A DNA stretch of 64,000 nucleotides, taken from positions 207,380 to 271,379 of the forward strand of contig CAZWAD010000003.1 of assembly GCA_964631835.1 (NCBI GenBank), given 5' to 3'. Source of the stretch: Bog-950 sp964631835. Lineage in GTDB: Bacteria; Bacteroidota; Bacteroidia; Chitinophagales; LD1. Under the pieces are notes generated by a model. It was not told where the DNA came from, did not search any database, and saw nothing but the letters and a program-made list of their open reading frames with translations. Numbering within the stretch: the first letter of the stretch is position 1; each line of letters starts with the position of its first letter. The translations under genes and the position numbers were made by a program. Below are positions 34,247 through 42,734 of the stretch, piece by piece.

Positions 34247-36472
34247 TTACTTCTCTACAAAAATTTTACCGGTAAAATATTTTCCCGAATCGGAAATGCG
34301 CACGATGTAAAACCCTTTGCTGAAGCCGTTTGTGCCGATGAAAATTTTATTGCCCGTAATTTTTATTTCCGGTTCAACTTTCTCTCCCAGAAGATTAAAG
34401 ATTTCTGTTTTCGGGTTATGTGATAATGGTGTTTCAATTTCGCAAACAAAAAAATCTTTTGCCGGGTTTGGGTAAATATTAATTCCCTGTCTTTCTTCAA
34501 CAGGTTGTTCAACATCAAGAACTGTTCCCGGGTCCCAAAGCGAATCGGAATACAGTAATAAACCGCCACGGGAGTTACCGATTACATATTCCTGATTACC
34601 GTCATTATTAAGGTCGGCAATATTTATGGTTGCTTTCGAGCCCACATCATGTTTCAGGTAGTCAGAGTCAATTAAATTGAAAGAGCCACCGCGCAGTTTT
34701 GCAGGGTCAATGGCGTACTGAAAAATATTTCCCCGCAGTGAGCCAACAAACAGTTTCATATTTCCTGCGGAATCTTTCTGAATAAATGGCTGGCTGTAGC
34801 CTTCCGTGAAACCCGGTCTAGTAACATTTACGGTGCCGAAGTTTGTGTTTGCCGAATCCGGATGAAACAGGGGGGTGGTTGGGGTTCCGAAATTCCAGAA
34901 GTAAGAAAGTTTTCCATCCTTTCTTCCGATAACCAAATCGTTCAGCGAATCGCCATTCACATCATAAATAAAAGGAGCGCTGAACTGCCCGATATCAATA
35001 TTGAAGTAGTTAGGTGTAGTTATGCCGGGGAACGAAGCAACAGTGGCTCCGGTATTTTTGAAAAAATGCAGGAACCCGGTTTGTTCACCCACTAATAAGT
35101 CTTGTTTGCCGTCACCGTCCAAATCTCCAAATGCCGGGTGCATGGCAATCAAATTAAATGTGCTGAAACTGCCGTAGTCGTCTGTGCGCAGTTTGAACTG
35201 AGGAGTTGACGGGGTTCCTGTGTTTTCCAAATAGGCGAGTGCGGATTTGTAGGTTTGAAACGGGCGGTAGTATCCGAAATTGCCCGTGATTATATCTTTT
35301 AACCCGTCCCCGTTAAAATCGAAAAACACAGGCTTTGAGTCGGTGCCGAAATCAAGCATGTGTTCCACCAGAAATGAATCGGACCTGAATTGAAAAGTGC
35401 AACTGGTGTCTGAATATTGATAAAACATTACATTTTTTACATCGCGGGTGCCGGAACGCGTACAGCCCGATACCAGCAAATCGTTTTGCATGTCATTATC
35501 AGCGTCTAAATGATAAGCCGCAGGACCGGTGTAAAAATCAACCGGTATGCTGCAAGCCGGAAAAGCGGAGTCAACCTGGCAAATACCGGCATAAGAACTG
35601 TCACCACAGTTATTGAGCAGAAATAATTTGCTGTAGGTGGTATTGCCTAAAATTAAATCCTTATCCCCGTCATTTGAATAATCTAAATCGCAAAGGCAAT
35701 GAGAACCATCTGCATTTCTGCTTCCATCCAATGTACTTTCGTCAGTTGCGGGCGAGTCACCTCCTTTACAGGAGATGTTCAGAAAAATCCGGTTCAGGTT
35801 TTCTGAAAAGTTTCCCCAGCAGGGAGTGATATAGCTGTATTTGAGAGAGTCGAATGCATAATGAATATCTCCCGGGTGTTCCACGGTTTGGTTTTCATAA
35901 TATCCCACAGTTGTTCCGAGTATTCCAAAAGTCAGAACGTCTAAATCACCGTCATGGTTTACATCAGTAAATACAGGCAGGTCATCAACGCTTGTCCAGA
36001 TGTTTATATCGAAAGTTCCATCGTTATACATCAGCAGGGGGCTTACTAAATCGAAATGCAGTTGTCCGCCCTGTAGGCTTCCTTTGTAAACCCGGGAACC
36101 GGTGTTTGTATGGGTAAAAATATCGGGAATGCTGTCGAAATTGTAATCGCGGATTTGAGCCCGGGAAAAGAGGTCGGAAGGAAATAACTCTTCATATTGA
36201 GGCGCATAAGTAAAAGCTGTGTCTCCGGTTGTTCCGTTGTTAATGTAAGTAAGAACCTTATCTCCGATTTTATCAAAAACAAAGAGGTCGGGGAAGCTAT
36301 CGTTATTCAGATTGATGGAAGAGAACTGCGGAGAATTCATGCCTCCTGTCCAGGGTTCTCGGAGGCTGATGGTGCTTCGTTCTACAGGAATACTTAAAAT
36401 CCGATACCTGGGATTTTGCCCGAATAAAGTCGAACAGCCAAAGACAAGAAGAAAAATAAATGCGCGGAACAT
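34247..36472 (-). CDS. T9SS-exported VCBS/FG-GAP repeat protein
   Basis: 741 residues from ATG 36472, which gives a proper signal peptide (MFRAFIFLLVFGCSTLFGQ). A longer TTG start at 36520 would put 16 polar residues in front and is not favoured. The body has FG-GAP/VCBS propeller motifs with calcium-like loops: NNDSFPDLFVFD, DVNHDGDLDVLTFG, DFNGDGLKDIITG, DLDGDGKQDLLVG, DVNGDSLNDLVIG, DLNNDGNQEYVIG. The last 75 residues (GINIYPNPAKDFF...TEIFNLLGEKV...GFYIVRI) are a type A T9SS sorting domain. It is predicted to be secreted or attached to the surface. The ligand is unknown. Confidence 0.9.
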   Translation of the reverse strand: MFRAFIFLLVFGCSTLFGQNPRYRILSIPVERSTISLREPWTGGMNSPQFSSINLNNDSFPDLFVFDKIGDKVLTYINNGTTGDTAFTYAPQYEELFPSDLFSRAQIRDYNFDSIPDIFTHTNTGSRVYKGSLQGGQLHFDLVSPLLMYNDGTFDINIWTSVDDLPVFTDVNHDGDLDVLTFGILGTTVGYYENQTVEHPGDIHYAFDSLKYSYITPCWGNFSENLNRIFLNISCKGGDSPATDESTLDGSRNADGSHCLCDLDYSNDGDKDLILGNTTYSKLFLLNNCGDSSYAGICQVDSAFPACSIPVDFYTGPAAYHLDADNDMQNDLLVSGCTRSGTRDVKNVMFYQYSDTSCTFQFRSDSFLVEHMLDFGTDSKPVFFDFNGDGLKDIITGNFGYYRPFQTYKSALAYLENTGTPSTPQFKLRTDDYGSFSTFNLIAMHPAFGDLDGDGKQDLLVGEQTGFLHFFKNTGATVASFPGITTPNYFNIDIGQFSAPFIYDVNGDSLNDLVIGRKDGKLSYFWNFGTPTTPLFHPDSANTNFGTVNVTRPGFTEGYSQPFIQKDSAGNMKLFVGSLRGNIFQYAIDPAKLRGGSFNLIDSDYLKHDVGSKATINIADLNNDGNQEYVIGNSRGGLLLYSDSLWDPGTVLDVEQPVEERQGINIYPNPAKDFFVCEIETPLSHNPKTEIFNLLGEKVEPEIKITGNKIFIGTNGFSKGFYIVRISDSGKYFTGKIFVEK

Positions 36473-36521
36473 AAATTGCTTTCTATTAAGACTGAATAAT
36501 TCTGTGTAAAGTTGGTTCAAT

Positions 36522-38129
36522 TCAATGCGTTTTAATAATGCGTAATGTTTTCGACAGGTGATTTTGTTCTGCTCTTAGAAAATAAATTCCTGTACTTAAA
36601 TCTTCACCTAAAACAATTTCTGCATTCGGAGTTTCAATGAGAAATTCTTTTAGTTTTTTCCCTGAAACGTCAAAAAGAGAGATTAAGGAAGATGTTTCCT
36701 GCCCGGACTGAAAAATGATTCTGGTGACTGAACTGAAAACATTGGGCAGGGCCGTGAAACCGAATTCATTATTGGCACCGCCAATTCCGCTTGCGACCGA
36801 GCAAAACAAAGTACCGTTAAGAACAGTAACATTTCCGGGTGTAAGCAAAACCCCGCTCACAATCTTTGTAGCACACCGATGCGAAAAATCGGTAAAGCGC
36901 ACATCGTAAAGTCCTGAATCAGCCACACCGGTTCTGAAATTTCCCAGTATATCGGTTTGCTTAACACGCGGTTGTCCTATGAGGTCAACACTGACTGATG
37001 GCAAAGGGTTGCCGTTTGTAAATTCAGTTATTGTTCCTTCGAGATAGCAGGCGCGCTTTAATTCAGGAGTGAGCACAAACAGACCTTCCTGCCTGTCGCT
37101 GCAAATAATATTTCCCGAAGGGAAAAAACAATAAACGCCCCAGCAGCCCTCATATCCTTCGCCCGGTGGATAGGGAGAAGTATCAAACCAGCCTATTTCA
37201 ACAAGGTTATCTGGTTTGTGGGCATCAACTATAGTCACTCCGTCACGGTAGTAAGAGGTGTAAAGAAATCCATCGCGGTAATATGTATTATGCGGAATAG
37301 AAGAATCAAAATCAGAATGCCGGTACTGGTCGAGTTCAGTGATGTTGTTCAGGTCGGAAATGTCATAAGAGGTAACAGGTGCAAATTTCCTTTCGTCAGT
37401 GTTAAATAAATACCGGCTGTCATCACTCAGCCAAACATTATGTGAAAACGCAAATGGCGTTGTTTGTCGAACGATAGCTTGCGGATTTGATTTGTTCGTG
37501 ATATCTACGACTGAAAACTGCCCGTTCATAATTTCAGAAGCGTAAAGGGTGTCGTTTCGGGCAAAACAATCATGTACATAAAAATCATCGTATTTACCGA
37601 CATAAACAGGGTTCATGGGGTCGGGTTTTAAGTCGCACATCAGAACGCCCCGGTTGGGAACATTGCTGCCGGTTAAATAAATAAACCCGCTGTCGTCAAT
37701 AAAACAGGAATGGGCTTTCTGATAGTCTTCACCGGGAATGTTGCTCCAGTGTATATAGTTTATAGTTGCAGGAAGGTTGCCGAGGTCAACAATCAAAAGC
37801 CCTCCTCGATGTTCATTTGTCACGTACGCATAATGGCTCCATACTTTCGGCTCTTGCCAGGCGGAAGTATCATTCGGCACATAAAACAAGACATTCGGAT
37901 TGCCAGGGTCGGTGACATCGACAATTGAAAGACCTGTTTCAACTCCAACTAACGCATACTCTTTATGATTTAGTGTATCAGTATATCCCCAAATGTTGCT
38001 CAGAATGCGTGGATACTGAACATTGCTACGGTATTGAATGTTTTTTTGTGACGAAACGGAAGAGGATAAGGGAAAGAGGAGAGCTGTAAAAATTACTTTG
38101 CTCATACTGCTAACCAAAAGTCTTCTCAT
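36522..38129 (-). CDS. Choice-of-anchor B family protein with LVIVD repeats and T9SS sorting domain
   Basis: 535 residues with a signal peptide (cleavage near SVSSQK); a second in-frame ATG eight codons in is an alternative start. The N-terminal two thirds carry LVIVD-type propeller repeats: ALVGVETGLSIVDVTDPGNP, GLLIVDLGNLPA, QFSVVDITNKSNPQA, GVTIVDAHKPDNLVEIG, with HSCFIDDSGFIYLTGSN and SHNVWLSDD typical of choice-of-anchor B proteins. A carboxypeptidase-regulatory-like beta domain (YLEGTITEFTNGNPLPSVSVDLIG) and a type A T9SS domain (SLFDVSGKKLKEF, LSTGIYFLRAE) follow. Secreted; function unknown. It lies 49 bp upstream of the VCBS gene, probably in one operon. Confidence 0.9.
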   Translation of the reverse strand: MRRLLVSSMSKVIFTALLFPLSSSVSSQKNIQYRSNVQYPRILSNIWGYTDTLNHKEYALVGVETGLSIVDVTDPGNPNVLFYVPNDTSAWQEPKVWSHYAYVTNEHRGGLLIVDLGNLPATINYIHWSNIPGEDYQKAHSCFIDDSGFIYLTGSNVPNRGVLMCDLKPDPMNPVYVGKYDDFYVHDCFARNDTLYASEIMNGQFSVVDITNKSNPQAIVRQTTPFAFSHNVWLSDDSRYLFNTDERKFAPVTSYDISDLNNITELDQYRHSDFDSSIPHNTYYRDGFLYTSYYRDGVTIVDAHKPDNLVEIGWFDTSPYPPGEGYEGCWGVYCFFPSGNIICSDRQEGLFVLTPELKRACYLEGTITEFTNGNPLPSVSVDLIGQPRVKQTDILGNFRTGVADSGLYDVRFTDFSHRCATKIVSGVLLTPGNVTVLNGTLFCSVASGIGGANNEFGFTALPNVFSSVTRIIFQSGQETSSLISLFDVSGKKLKEFLIETPNAEIVLGEDLSTGIYFLRAEQNHLSKTLRIIKTH

Positions 38130-38149
38130 AGGTTTATTCCGGTTGCAAT

Positions 38150-38941
38150 TTAGTTCTTTATCGGGTCGGTTTTTAATGTAACTGTTCTTTCTGCCCCGTT
38201 GAAAGGTGAGTTAACCGGTTTATTGTTTTTGTCTAACAGTTCCAGTTTTACCGTTACTTCACCCAAAGGCAAACCTTCAATCAAATAAGGGACCCATTCG
38301 GTTAAAAGGAAATCAGTTCCGTTTATAGTGGAGCGCACCTTGTACCCGCTGGATGAAAGTTTACAGTTCACTAAATAAAAATCAAGCATCAGTTTTTTTG
38401 TTTCGTTATCGCCAATATATTCTCCTTTCGGGCGGCTGAAAAAAATGTGCGGAGCTCTTTCATCGAAGTCATCCTTTGCATTATTACCCACATTAAACTC
38501 CTTCAGCACATAAGCCTTTCTGTGTTTGAGGCTTTCATGGTATGAGCGCGATAGAAATGCAAGAAGCACATGATGCCCGGGTTTCATTTCGGAAACTATT
38601 TGCGGTGAGTATGATGCTATATAAGGCGCATTATCCATAATAAAATGAATATGCTGCCCTTTAGCGGAGTTGGCACACATCTTCTGACCGGCATCGGGTG
38701 TTTGTGCGCCTAATAGGTAATGCTCCACTTCAAAATTGAAAGTGTCTTTTCCTTCGGGAAGCGATGCCCCCTTGGGGCTTTCTAATTTCAATTCCGCATC
38801 GGGGAAATCAGGCGAGTCTTTTAATGCATAAATTTTAATTCCGTTTTTTTCAAATAGTGGTTTTTCTGTTAACAGAGAAAAGGAAAGTAATACAACAGAT
38901 ACAAGCGCCACAAACAACATTGTGAAATATTTCTTTTTCAT
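38150..38941 (-). CDS. Secreted conserved hypothetical protein
   Basis: 263 residues with a signal peptide (MKKKYFTMLFVALVSVVLLSFSLL). Conserved-looking blocks are FEVEHYLLGAQT, KGQHIHFIMDNAPYIASYSP, MKPGHHVLLAFLSRSYHESLKHRKAYVLKEF and PHIFFSRPKGEY. I have seen this pattern under the label phosphopeptide-binding protein in Bacteroidota, but the sequence offers no support for that activity. The histidine-rich block and beta content suggest a cupredoxin- or FHA-like fold (guess). It is 20 bp upstream of the choice-of-anchor B gene on the same strand and divergent from the flippase gene. Confidence 0.78.
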   Translation of the reverse strand: MKKKYFTMLFVALVSVVLLSFSLLTEKPLFEKNGIKIYALKDSPDFPDAELKLESPKGASLPEGKDTFNFEVEHYLLGAQTPDAGQKMCANSAKGQHIHFIMDNAPYIASYSPQIVSEMKPGHHVLLAFLSRSYHESLKHRKAYVLKEFNVGNNAKDDFDERAPHIFFSRPKGEYIGDNETKKLMLDFYLVNCKLSSSGYKVRSTINGTDFLLTEWVPYLIEGLPLGEVTVKLELLDKNNKPVNSPFNGAERTVTLKTDPIKN

Positions 38942-38977
38942 ATCGTTTGGTTTACAATCCGAAGCTACAATAATTTC

Positions 38978-38985
38978 TACCTTTG
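38978..38985 (+). promoter_or_regulatory. -7 promoter box for the flippase gene
   Basis: TACCTTTG matches TAnnTTTG exactly, 22 bp upstream of the ATG at 39008. A TTTG at 38946-38949 is 28 bp away, longer than the usual spacing. Confidence 0.45.
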
Positions 38986-39007
38986 ATTCGATACTTAACT
39001 AAAATTA

Positions 39008-40339
39008 ATGCCCGGTCAGGTTTTTTCTATCCTCAAGCGCTTTTCACTTTCCGCCCTTTCTTCACTCCAGATATTCCAGATTGTTCGGTACGCCACCTTT
39101 GTTGTTGTGGGAATTGGTTTTGCAAAACTGCATTTGCCGTTAAGTGATATCGGCAGTTTTGAAACTTTCATTATGCTCAGCGGCATGGTTAGTTTTTTTT
39201 GGGTGAGCGGTACCATAAACACGATGCTTTCTGTATTTCCGAAAGGGGAAGAAAAAGAAAAAAAAGAATTGTTGTTCGGTACGTTTCTTTCCCTTTCCCT
39301 TTTCAGCATTATTGCCGGTTTCTTCCTTTTTGTTTTTTCCGGCAGTGTGCTTCCGTTTTTAGATAAGAGAAGCGATGTAAACCTTGTTCATCTGGTTGTC
39401 TTTTATCTGCTGCTTAATGGTCCTTCGTTTATCAACGAATACATTTTGTTTTTAAATGACAGGCGGAAAGAATTAGTGTGGTATGCGCTAATTTCCTCTG
39501 TTTTTACATTCATCGCTGCACTTCTTCCGGTAGTATTAGGTTATACTATAGGATATTCCATGTGGAGCTTAATTGGTGTAGCCGGGCTTAAATTTCTCTT
39601 TTCTTTTTTCCTGCTCAACCGGTTTGCTTCATTTACAATTAACCGAAAACTGATAATGGGAAACTGGAAACTTTCCCTCCCTTTAATTCTTTCTGTTTTC
39701 GTGAGCGGTTCGGCTGAATACATTGATGCGCTGATTGTAAAAGCCCGGTTCGATGACGTTTATTTTGCTGTATTCCGTTATGGTGCACGCGAGTTACCGG
39801 TGCTACTGATTATTGCCAACACCTTAAGCACGGCAATGATTCCCGCCATTGCCGGTAACCTGAACAACGGCATGGAGGAACTGAAGCGCAGAAGCACTCA
39901 ACTGATGCACTTCTTTTTTCCGCTCACTTTGGTTCTTTTAGTTACGAGTCCTTTTCTATTCAGGTATGTTTTCAGCGAGAGTTTTGTTTACAGTGCGCTT
40001 ATCTTCAACATTTACCTGCTGTTGATTATTCCGCGAGTTCTTTTTCCGCAAACGGTGCTTACCGGCATGCAGAAAAACAAATACCTGCTGGTTTCATCGG
40101 CAGTTGAAATTATACTTAATGTTTCGCTAAGTGTTTGGCTGGCAGGAAAAATAGGTTTGCCGGGCATAGCTGCTGGAACACTTGTTGCCTATTTAACTGA
40201 TAAAGTTTTTCTGATAGCGGTTAGTTATTTCAAATTTGGAATTAGGCCATCGCAATATATTTCAGCAAAATTGTTTTGTGTGTATTCGGTTGCATGTTGC
40301 ATAGCCTTTGCTTTCGGCTATTATTTGTGGCATGGTTAG
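39008..40339 (+). CDS. Polysaccharide flippase family membrane protein (Wzx/MATE-like)
   Basis: 443 residues with about 12-14 predicted membrane helices. The start IFQIVRYATFVVVGIGFAKLHLPLSDIGSFET resembles the start of Wzx/MurJ-superfamily flippases. Polar residues inside the membrane, such as R in VSGSAEYIDALIVKARF, and the motif MQKNKYLL..S..E...N are also consistent. It probably moves an undecaprenyl-linked saccharide or similar lipid across the inner membrane. No glycosyltransferase is adjacent, so the substrate is open. It stands alone on the plus strand. Confidence 0.85.
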   Translation: MPGQVFSILKRFSLSALSSLQIFQIVRYATFVVVGIGFAKLHLPLSDIGSFETFIMLSGMVSFFWVSGTINTMLSVFPKGEEKEKKELLFGTFLSLSLFSIIAGFFLFVFSGSVLPFLDKRSDVNLVHLVVFYLLLNGPSFINEYILFLNDRRKELVWYALISSVFTFIAALLPVVLGYTIGYSMWSLIGVAGLKFLFSFFLLNRFASFTINRKLIMGNWKLSLPLILSVFVSGSAEYIDALIVKARFDDVYFAVFRYGARELPVLLIIANTLSTAMIPAIAGNLNNGMEELKRRSTQLMHFFFPLTLVLLVTSPFLFRYVFSESFVYSALIFNIYLLLIIPRVLFPQTVLTGMQKNKYLLVSSAVEIILNVSLSVWLAGKIGLPGIAAGTLVAYLTDKVFLIAVSYFKFGIRPSQYISAKLFCVYSVACCIAFAFGYYLWHG

Positions 40340-40438
40340 AGGGCATTTTGAATGAATTTTAAGGCTTGCATTCGATAGAGAAGGTTACTCCTGATGCCTC
40401 ACGCCAAATTGGTTTTATTGCAAGGTATTTAAAAACAA

Positions 40439-40465
40439 AAACTCATTCCGCAATGGAATGAGTTT
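40439..40465 (-). terminator. Terminator of rpsU
   Basis: An 11-bp perfect stem pairs 40439-40449 (AAACTCATTCC) with 40455-40465 (GGAATGAGTTT). On the minus strand it is followed by TTTTGTTTTT. Confidence 0.9.
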
Positions 40466-40488
40466 AAAATATGGGGTGAGGTTATTGA

Positions 40489-40683
40489 CTAACCTTCTAA
40501 ATCTCTTTTCAGATTTTCGATATAGCCGGCACGAAGAATCTGGTTCCTGCGGGCTACCGATTTTTTAGTGAAAGTCTGGCGTTCGCGCAACTGGCGAAGA
40601 ATTCCGGCTTTTTCGAACTTCTTTTTGTATTTTTTCAGCGCTTTGTCCAGCGATTCAGATTCTCTGGTATCAACTATCAGCAT
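40489..40683 (-). CDS. rpsU: 30S ribosomal protein S21
   Basis: 64 residues, the expected size. It shows the S21 pattern ESLDKALKKYKKKFEKAGILRQLRERQTFTKKSVARR, a basic helix that binds 16S rRNA near the anti-Shine-Dalgarno region. Recent work links Bacteroidota S21 (bS21) with bS18 and bS6 to sequestering the anti-Shine-Dalgarno, in line with the weak ribosome binding sites seen across this window. It stands alone with its own terminator. Confidence 0.97.
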   Translation of the reverse strand: MLIVDTRESESLDKALKKYKKKFEKAGILRQLRERQTFTKKSVARRNQILRAGYIENLKRDLEG

Positions 40684-40755
40684 TCGTTTTTAATTTTAAG
40701 GACGGCAAAAATAAAAACTCCGCCTTAAATACCAAATATTCTGTAACGATGATGG

Positions 40756-41952
40756 CTAAATATTCCCTTTCATTATCTCTCTCGAAATAACGAGTTTCTG
40801 CACCTCAGAAGTTCCTTCGCCTATGGTACAAAGCTTCGAGTCGCGGTAGAATTTCTCAACTGGATAATCCTTCGTATAACCGTAGCCGCCAAAGATTTGA
40901 ACCGCATCAGTTGAAACCTGAACAGCCACTTCGGAAGTATAATATTTTGCAAAGGCAGATTCTTTGGTCATCTTTTTTCCTTCATTTTTTAAGTAAGCTG
41001 CCTGCATGGTGAGCAGTTCCCCCGCTTCAATTTTAGTTGCCATATCTGCCAGCTTAAAAGCTATAGCCTGAAAATTAGCAATCGGCTGACCGAATTGCTC
41101 GCGCTCCTTGGCGTATTTTACAGAAGCTTCGAAAGCCCCTTTCGCTATTCCCAAGCCAAGAGCGGCAATAGAAATTCTTCCACCATCCAGCACTTGCATA
41201 GCCTGCTGAAACCCGTTTCCTGCTTTTTTATCGCCTCCGCAAACATTTTCATCGGGCACAAAGCAATCTTCAAATATTACCTGGGCTGTTTCTGAAGCAC
41301 GCATACCGAGTTTGTTCTCTTTCTTACCAGCCTTCAGTCCTTTGGTTCCTCTTTCAACAATAAACGTGCTCATTCCACGGGTATCGCCCACTTCGCCAGT
41401 GCGAACAATAACCACTACCACATCACTTGAAATACCGTGAGTAATCCAGGTCTTGGTGCCGTTCAGCACCCAGCCCCCGTCAACTTTTTTGGCGGTTACT
41501 TTCATGCGCATGGCATCGCTGCCGGTGTTGGGTTCGGTAAGCGCCCAGGCACCAATCCATTCACCGGTAGCCAGTTTGGGCAGGTATTTCTTTTTCTGCT
41601 CTTCCGTTCCATGATAATAGATATGACCGGTGCAAAGTGAATTATGCGCGGCAACACTTAGTCCTATTGAACCGCAAACTTTTGCCACTTCGGAGACCAC
41701 GGTAACATATTCAAAATAACTTAATCCCGCACCGCTGTATTTTTCGGGAATAAAAACCCCGAGAAATCCCAGTTCGCCCATTTTATGGAACAAATCTTTG
41801 GGGAAAAACTGCCGCTCGTCCCAGTCCATTAAATAAGGACGGATTTCCTTTTCAGCAAAATCGCGCACCGATTGCGCCACCATGATTTGGTTTTCGGTGG
41901 GCTCAAAATTCATGGATGAAATTACTTTCTCATCTGTTGCTGTTACACTCAT
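40756..41952 (-). CDS. Acyl-CoA dehydrogenase (short-chain type)
   Basis: 398 residues. The family blocks are present: GLSYFEYVTVVSEVAK, WALTEPNTGSDAM for flavin contact, GTKTWITHG, LGMRASETAQVIFEDCFVP, DGGRISIAALGLGIA, REQFGQPIANFQ, and IGEGTSEVQKLVISREI containing the catalytic glutamate at the SCAD position. It oxidises acyl-CoA to 2-enoyl-CoA with FAD, passing electrons to ETF. No ETF or other beta-oxidation gene is nearby. A -7 promoter box lies upstream, so it is probably its own unit despite lying 68 bp after apt. Confidence 0.94.
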   Translation of the reverse strand: MSVTATDEKVISSMNFEPTENQIMVAQSVRDFAEKEIRPYLMDWDERQFFPKDLFHKMGELGFLGVFIPEKYSGAGLSYFEYVTVVSEVAKVCGSIGLSVAAHNSLCTGHIYYHGTEEQKKKYLPKLATGEWIGAWALTEPNTGSDAMRMKVTAKKVDGGWVLNGTKTWITHGISSDVVVVIVRTGEVGDTRGMSTFIVERGTKGLKAGKKENKLGMRASETAQVIFEDCFVPDENVCGGDKKAGNGFQQAMQVLDGGRISIAALGLGIAKGAFEASVKYAKEREQFGQPIANFQAIAFKLADMATKIEAGELLTMQAAYLKNEGKKMTKESAFAKYYTSEVAVQVSTDAVQIFGGYGYTKDYPVEKFYRDSKLCTIGEGTSEVQKLVISREIMKGNI

Positions 41953-41987
41953 GTCTTATAAAATTTGAATTACAAAAATGGGAAAAG

Positions 41988-41995
41988 CAAATATA
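41988..41995 (-). promoter_or_regulatory. -7 promoter box for the acyl-CoA dehydrogenase gene
   Basis: On the minus strand TATATTTG (exact TAnnTTTG) lies 36 bp upstream of the ATG. No TTTG was found at the expected distance, where the 3' end of apt begins. Confidence 0.5.
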
Positions 41996-42020
41996 GAAAT
42001 TTAACCTCCCGTCCTTTCGG

Positions 42021-42566
42021 TCAGGAAAAGTTGATGACCGAAACAATATTATCTGAATAAGGCGAAATCTTTTCCTTGCCGTTCAGGAAATCGAGTTCAA
42101 CTATAAATGAAAACCCCGCTACGTTTCCGCCTTCGGATTTTATGAGTTCTGCAGCAGCCATAGCGGTTCCACCTGTGGCGAGCAGGTCGTCATGAATCAT
42201 TACGTTCCATGCGGGTTTTATCACATCGGTATGGACTTCGAGGGTTGCTTTGCCATACTCTAATTCATAAGTAAAGGATTTGGTTTTAGAAGGAAGCTTG
42301 CCGGCTTTGCGCACAGGGAAAAGAGGAATACCCAGCTTGTTGGCTATCAGAATCCCGAGAAAAAAACCCCGGCTTTCAATAGCGCAAATGGCATCCACTT
42401 TTCCATGATTGTGAAGGAAATTACTGATGATGTTCTCGGTAATCTCATCGCATAATTTTGAATCCAAAAAAATAGGTGTTATGTCCTTAAACTGAATTCC
42501 CGGTTTCGGGAAATCAGGAACATTGCGGATAACCGACTCAAGTTTTTTCTGCAGAAGAGGAGACAT
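42021..42566 (-). CDS. apt: Adenine phosphoribosyltransferase
   Basis: 181 residues, typical for Apt. Motifs: IRNVPDFPKPGIQFKDITPIF at the N terminus, IESRGFFLGILIANKLGIP, VRKAGKLPSKT, and the PRPP-binding loop MIHDDLLATGGTAMAAAELI. It salvages adenine to AMP. Located 24 bp downstream of the metS small-subunit gene on the same strand, so possibly co-transcribed with the transporter, although no functional link is evident. Confidence 0.95.
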   Translation of the reverse strand: MSPLLQKKLESVIRNVPDFPKPGIQFKDITPIFLDSKLCDEITENIISNFLHNHGKVDAICAIESRGFFLGILIANKLGIPLFPVRKAGKLPSKTKSFTYELEYGKATLEVHTDVIKPAWNVMIHDDLLATGGTAMAAAELIKSEGGNVAGFSFIVELDFLNGKEKISPYSDNIVSVINFS

Positions 42567-42590
42567 AAGTGGGGTCAGCTAAAAAAGGAT

Positions 42591-42734
42591 TTATCTCTTT
42601 TGGTCATCGTTTTCAGAGTATGAATCCGGTTCGGGTTTGGGAGGAGTTTTCAGAACGCGGATAAAAAAATACCCGGTTACTGAAGTAACCAGCAACATAG
42701 TTGCCGCCATAATAATTACAGCCGTTGAGTTCAT
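42591..42734 (-). CDS. metS: MetS-type small subunit of the NSS transporter
   Basis: A 47-residue ORF: one membrane helix (AVIIMAATMLLVTSVTGYFFI) followed by a short charged tail (PPKPEPDSYSENDDQKR). Its start overlaps the transporter stop by four bases (ATGA), showing translational coupling. In Corynebacterium MetPS, the small MetS subunit is required for methionine uptake by the neurotransmitter:sodium symporter homologue MetP. Small partners of this kind are encoded next to NSS transporters in other bacteria. The call rests on size, topology and position. Confidence 0.8.
   Translation of the reverse strand: MNSTAVIIMAATMLLVTSVTGYFFIRVLKTPPKPEPDSYSENDDQKR

Noticed and set aside
36473..36520. 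TTG start for the VCBS-repeat cargo gene
   Set aside because: The ATG at 36472 gives a normal signal peptide at the N terminus.
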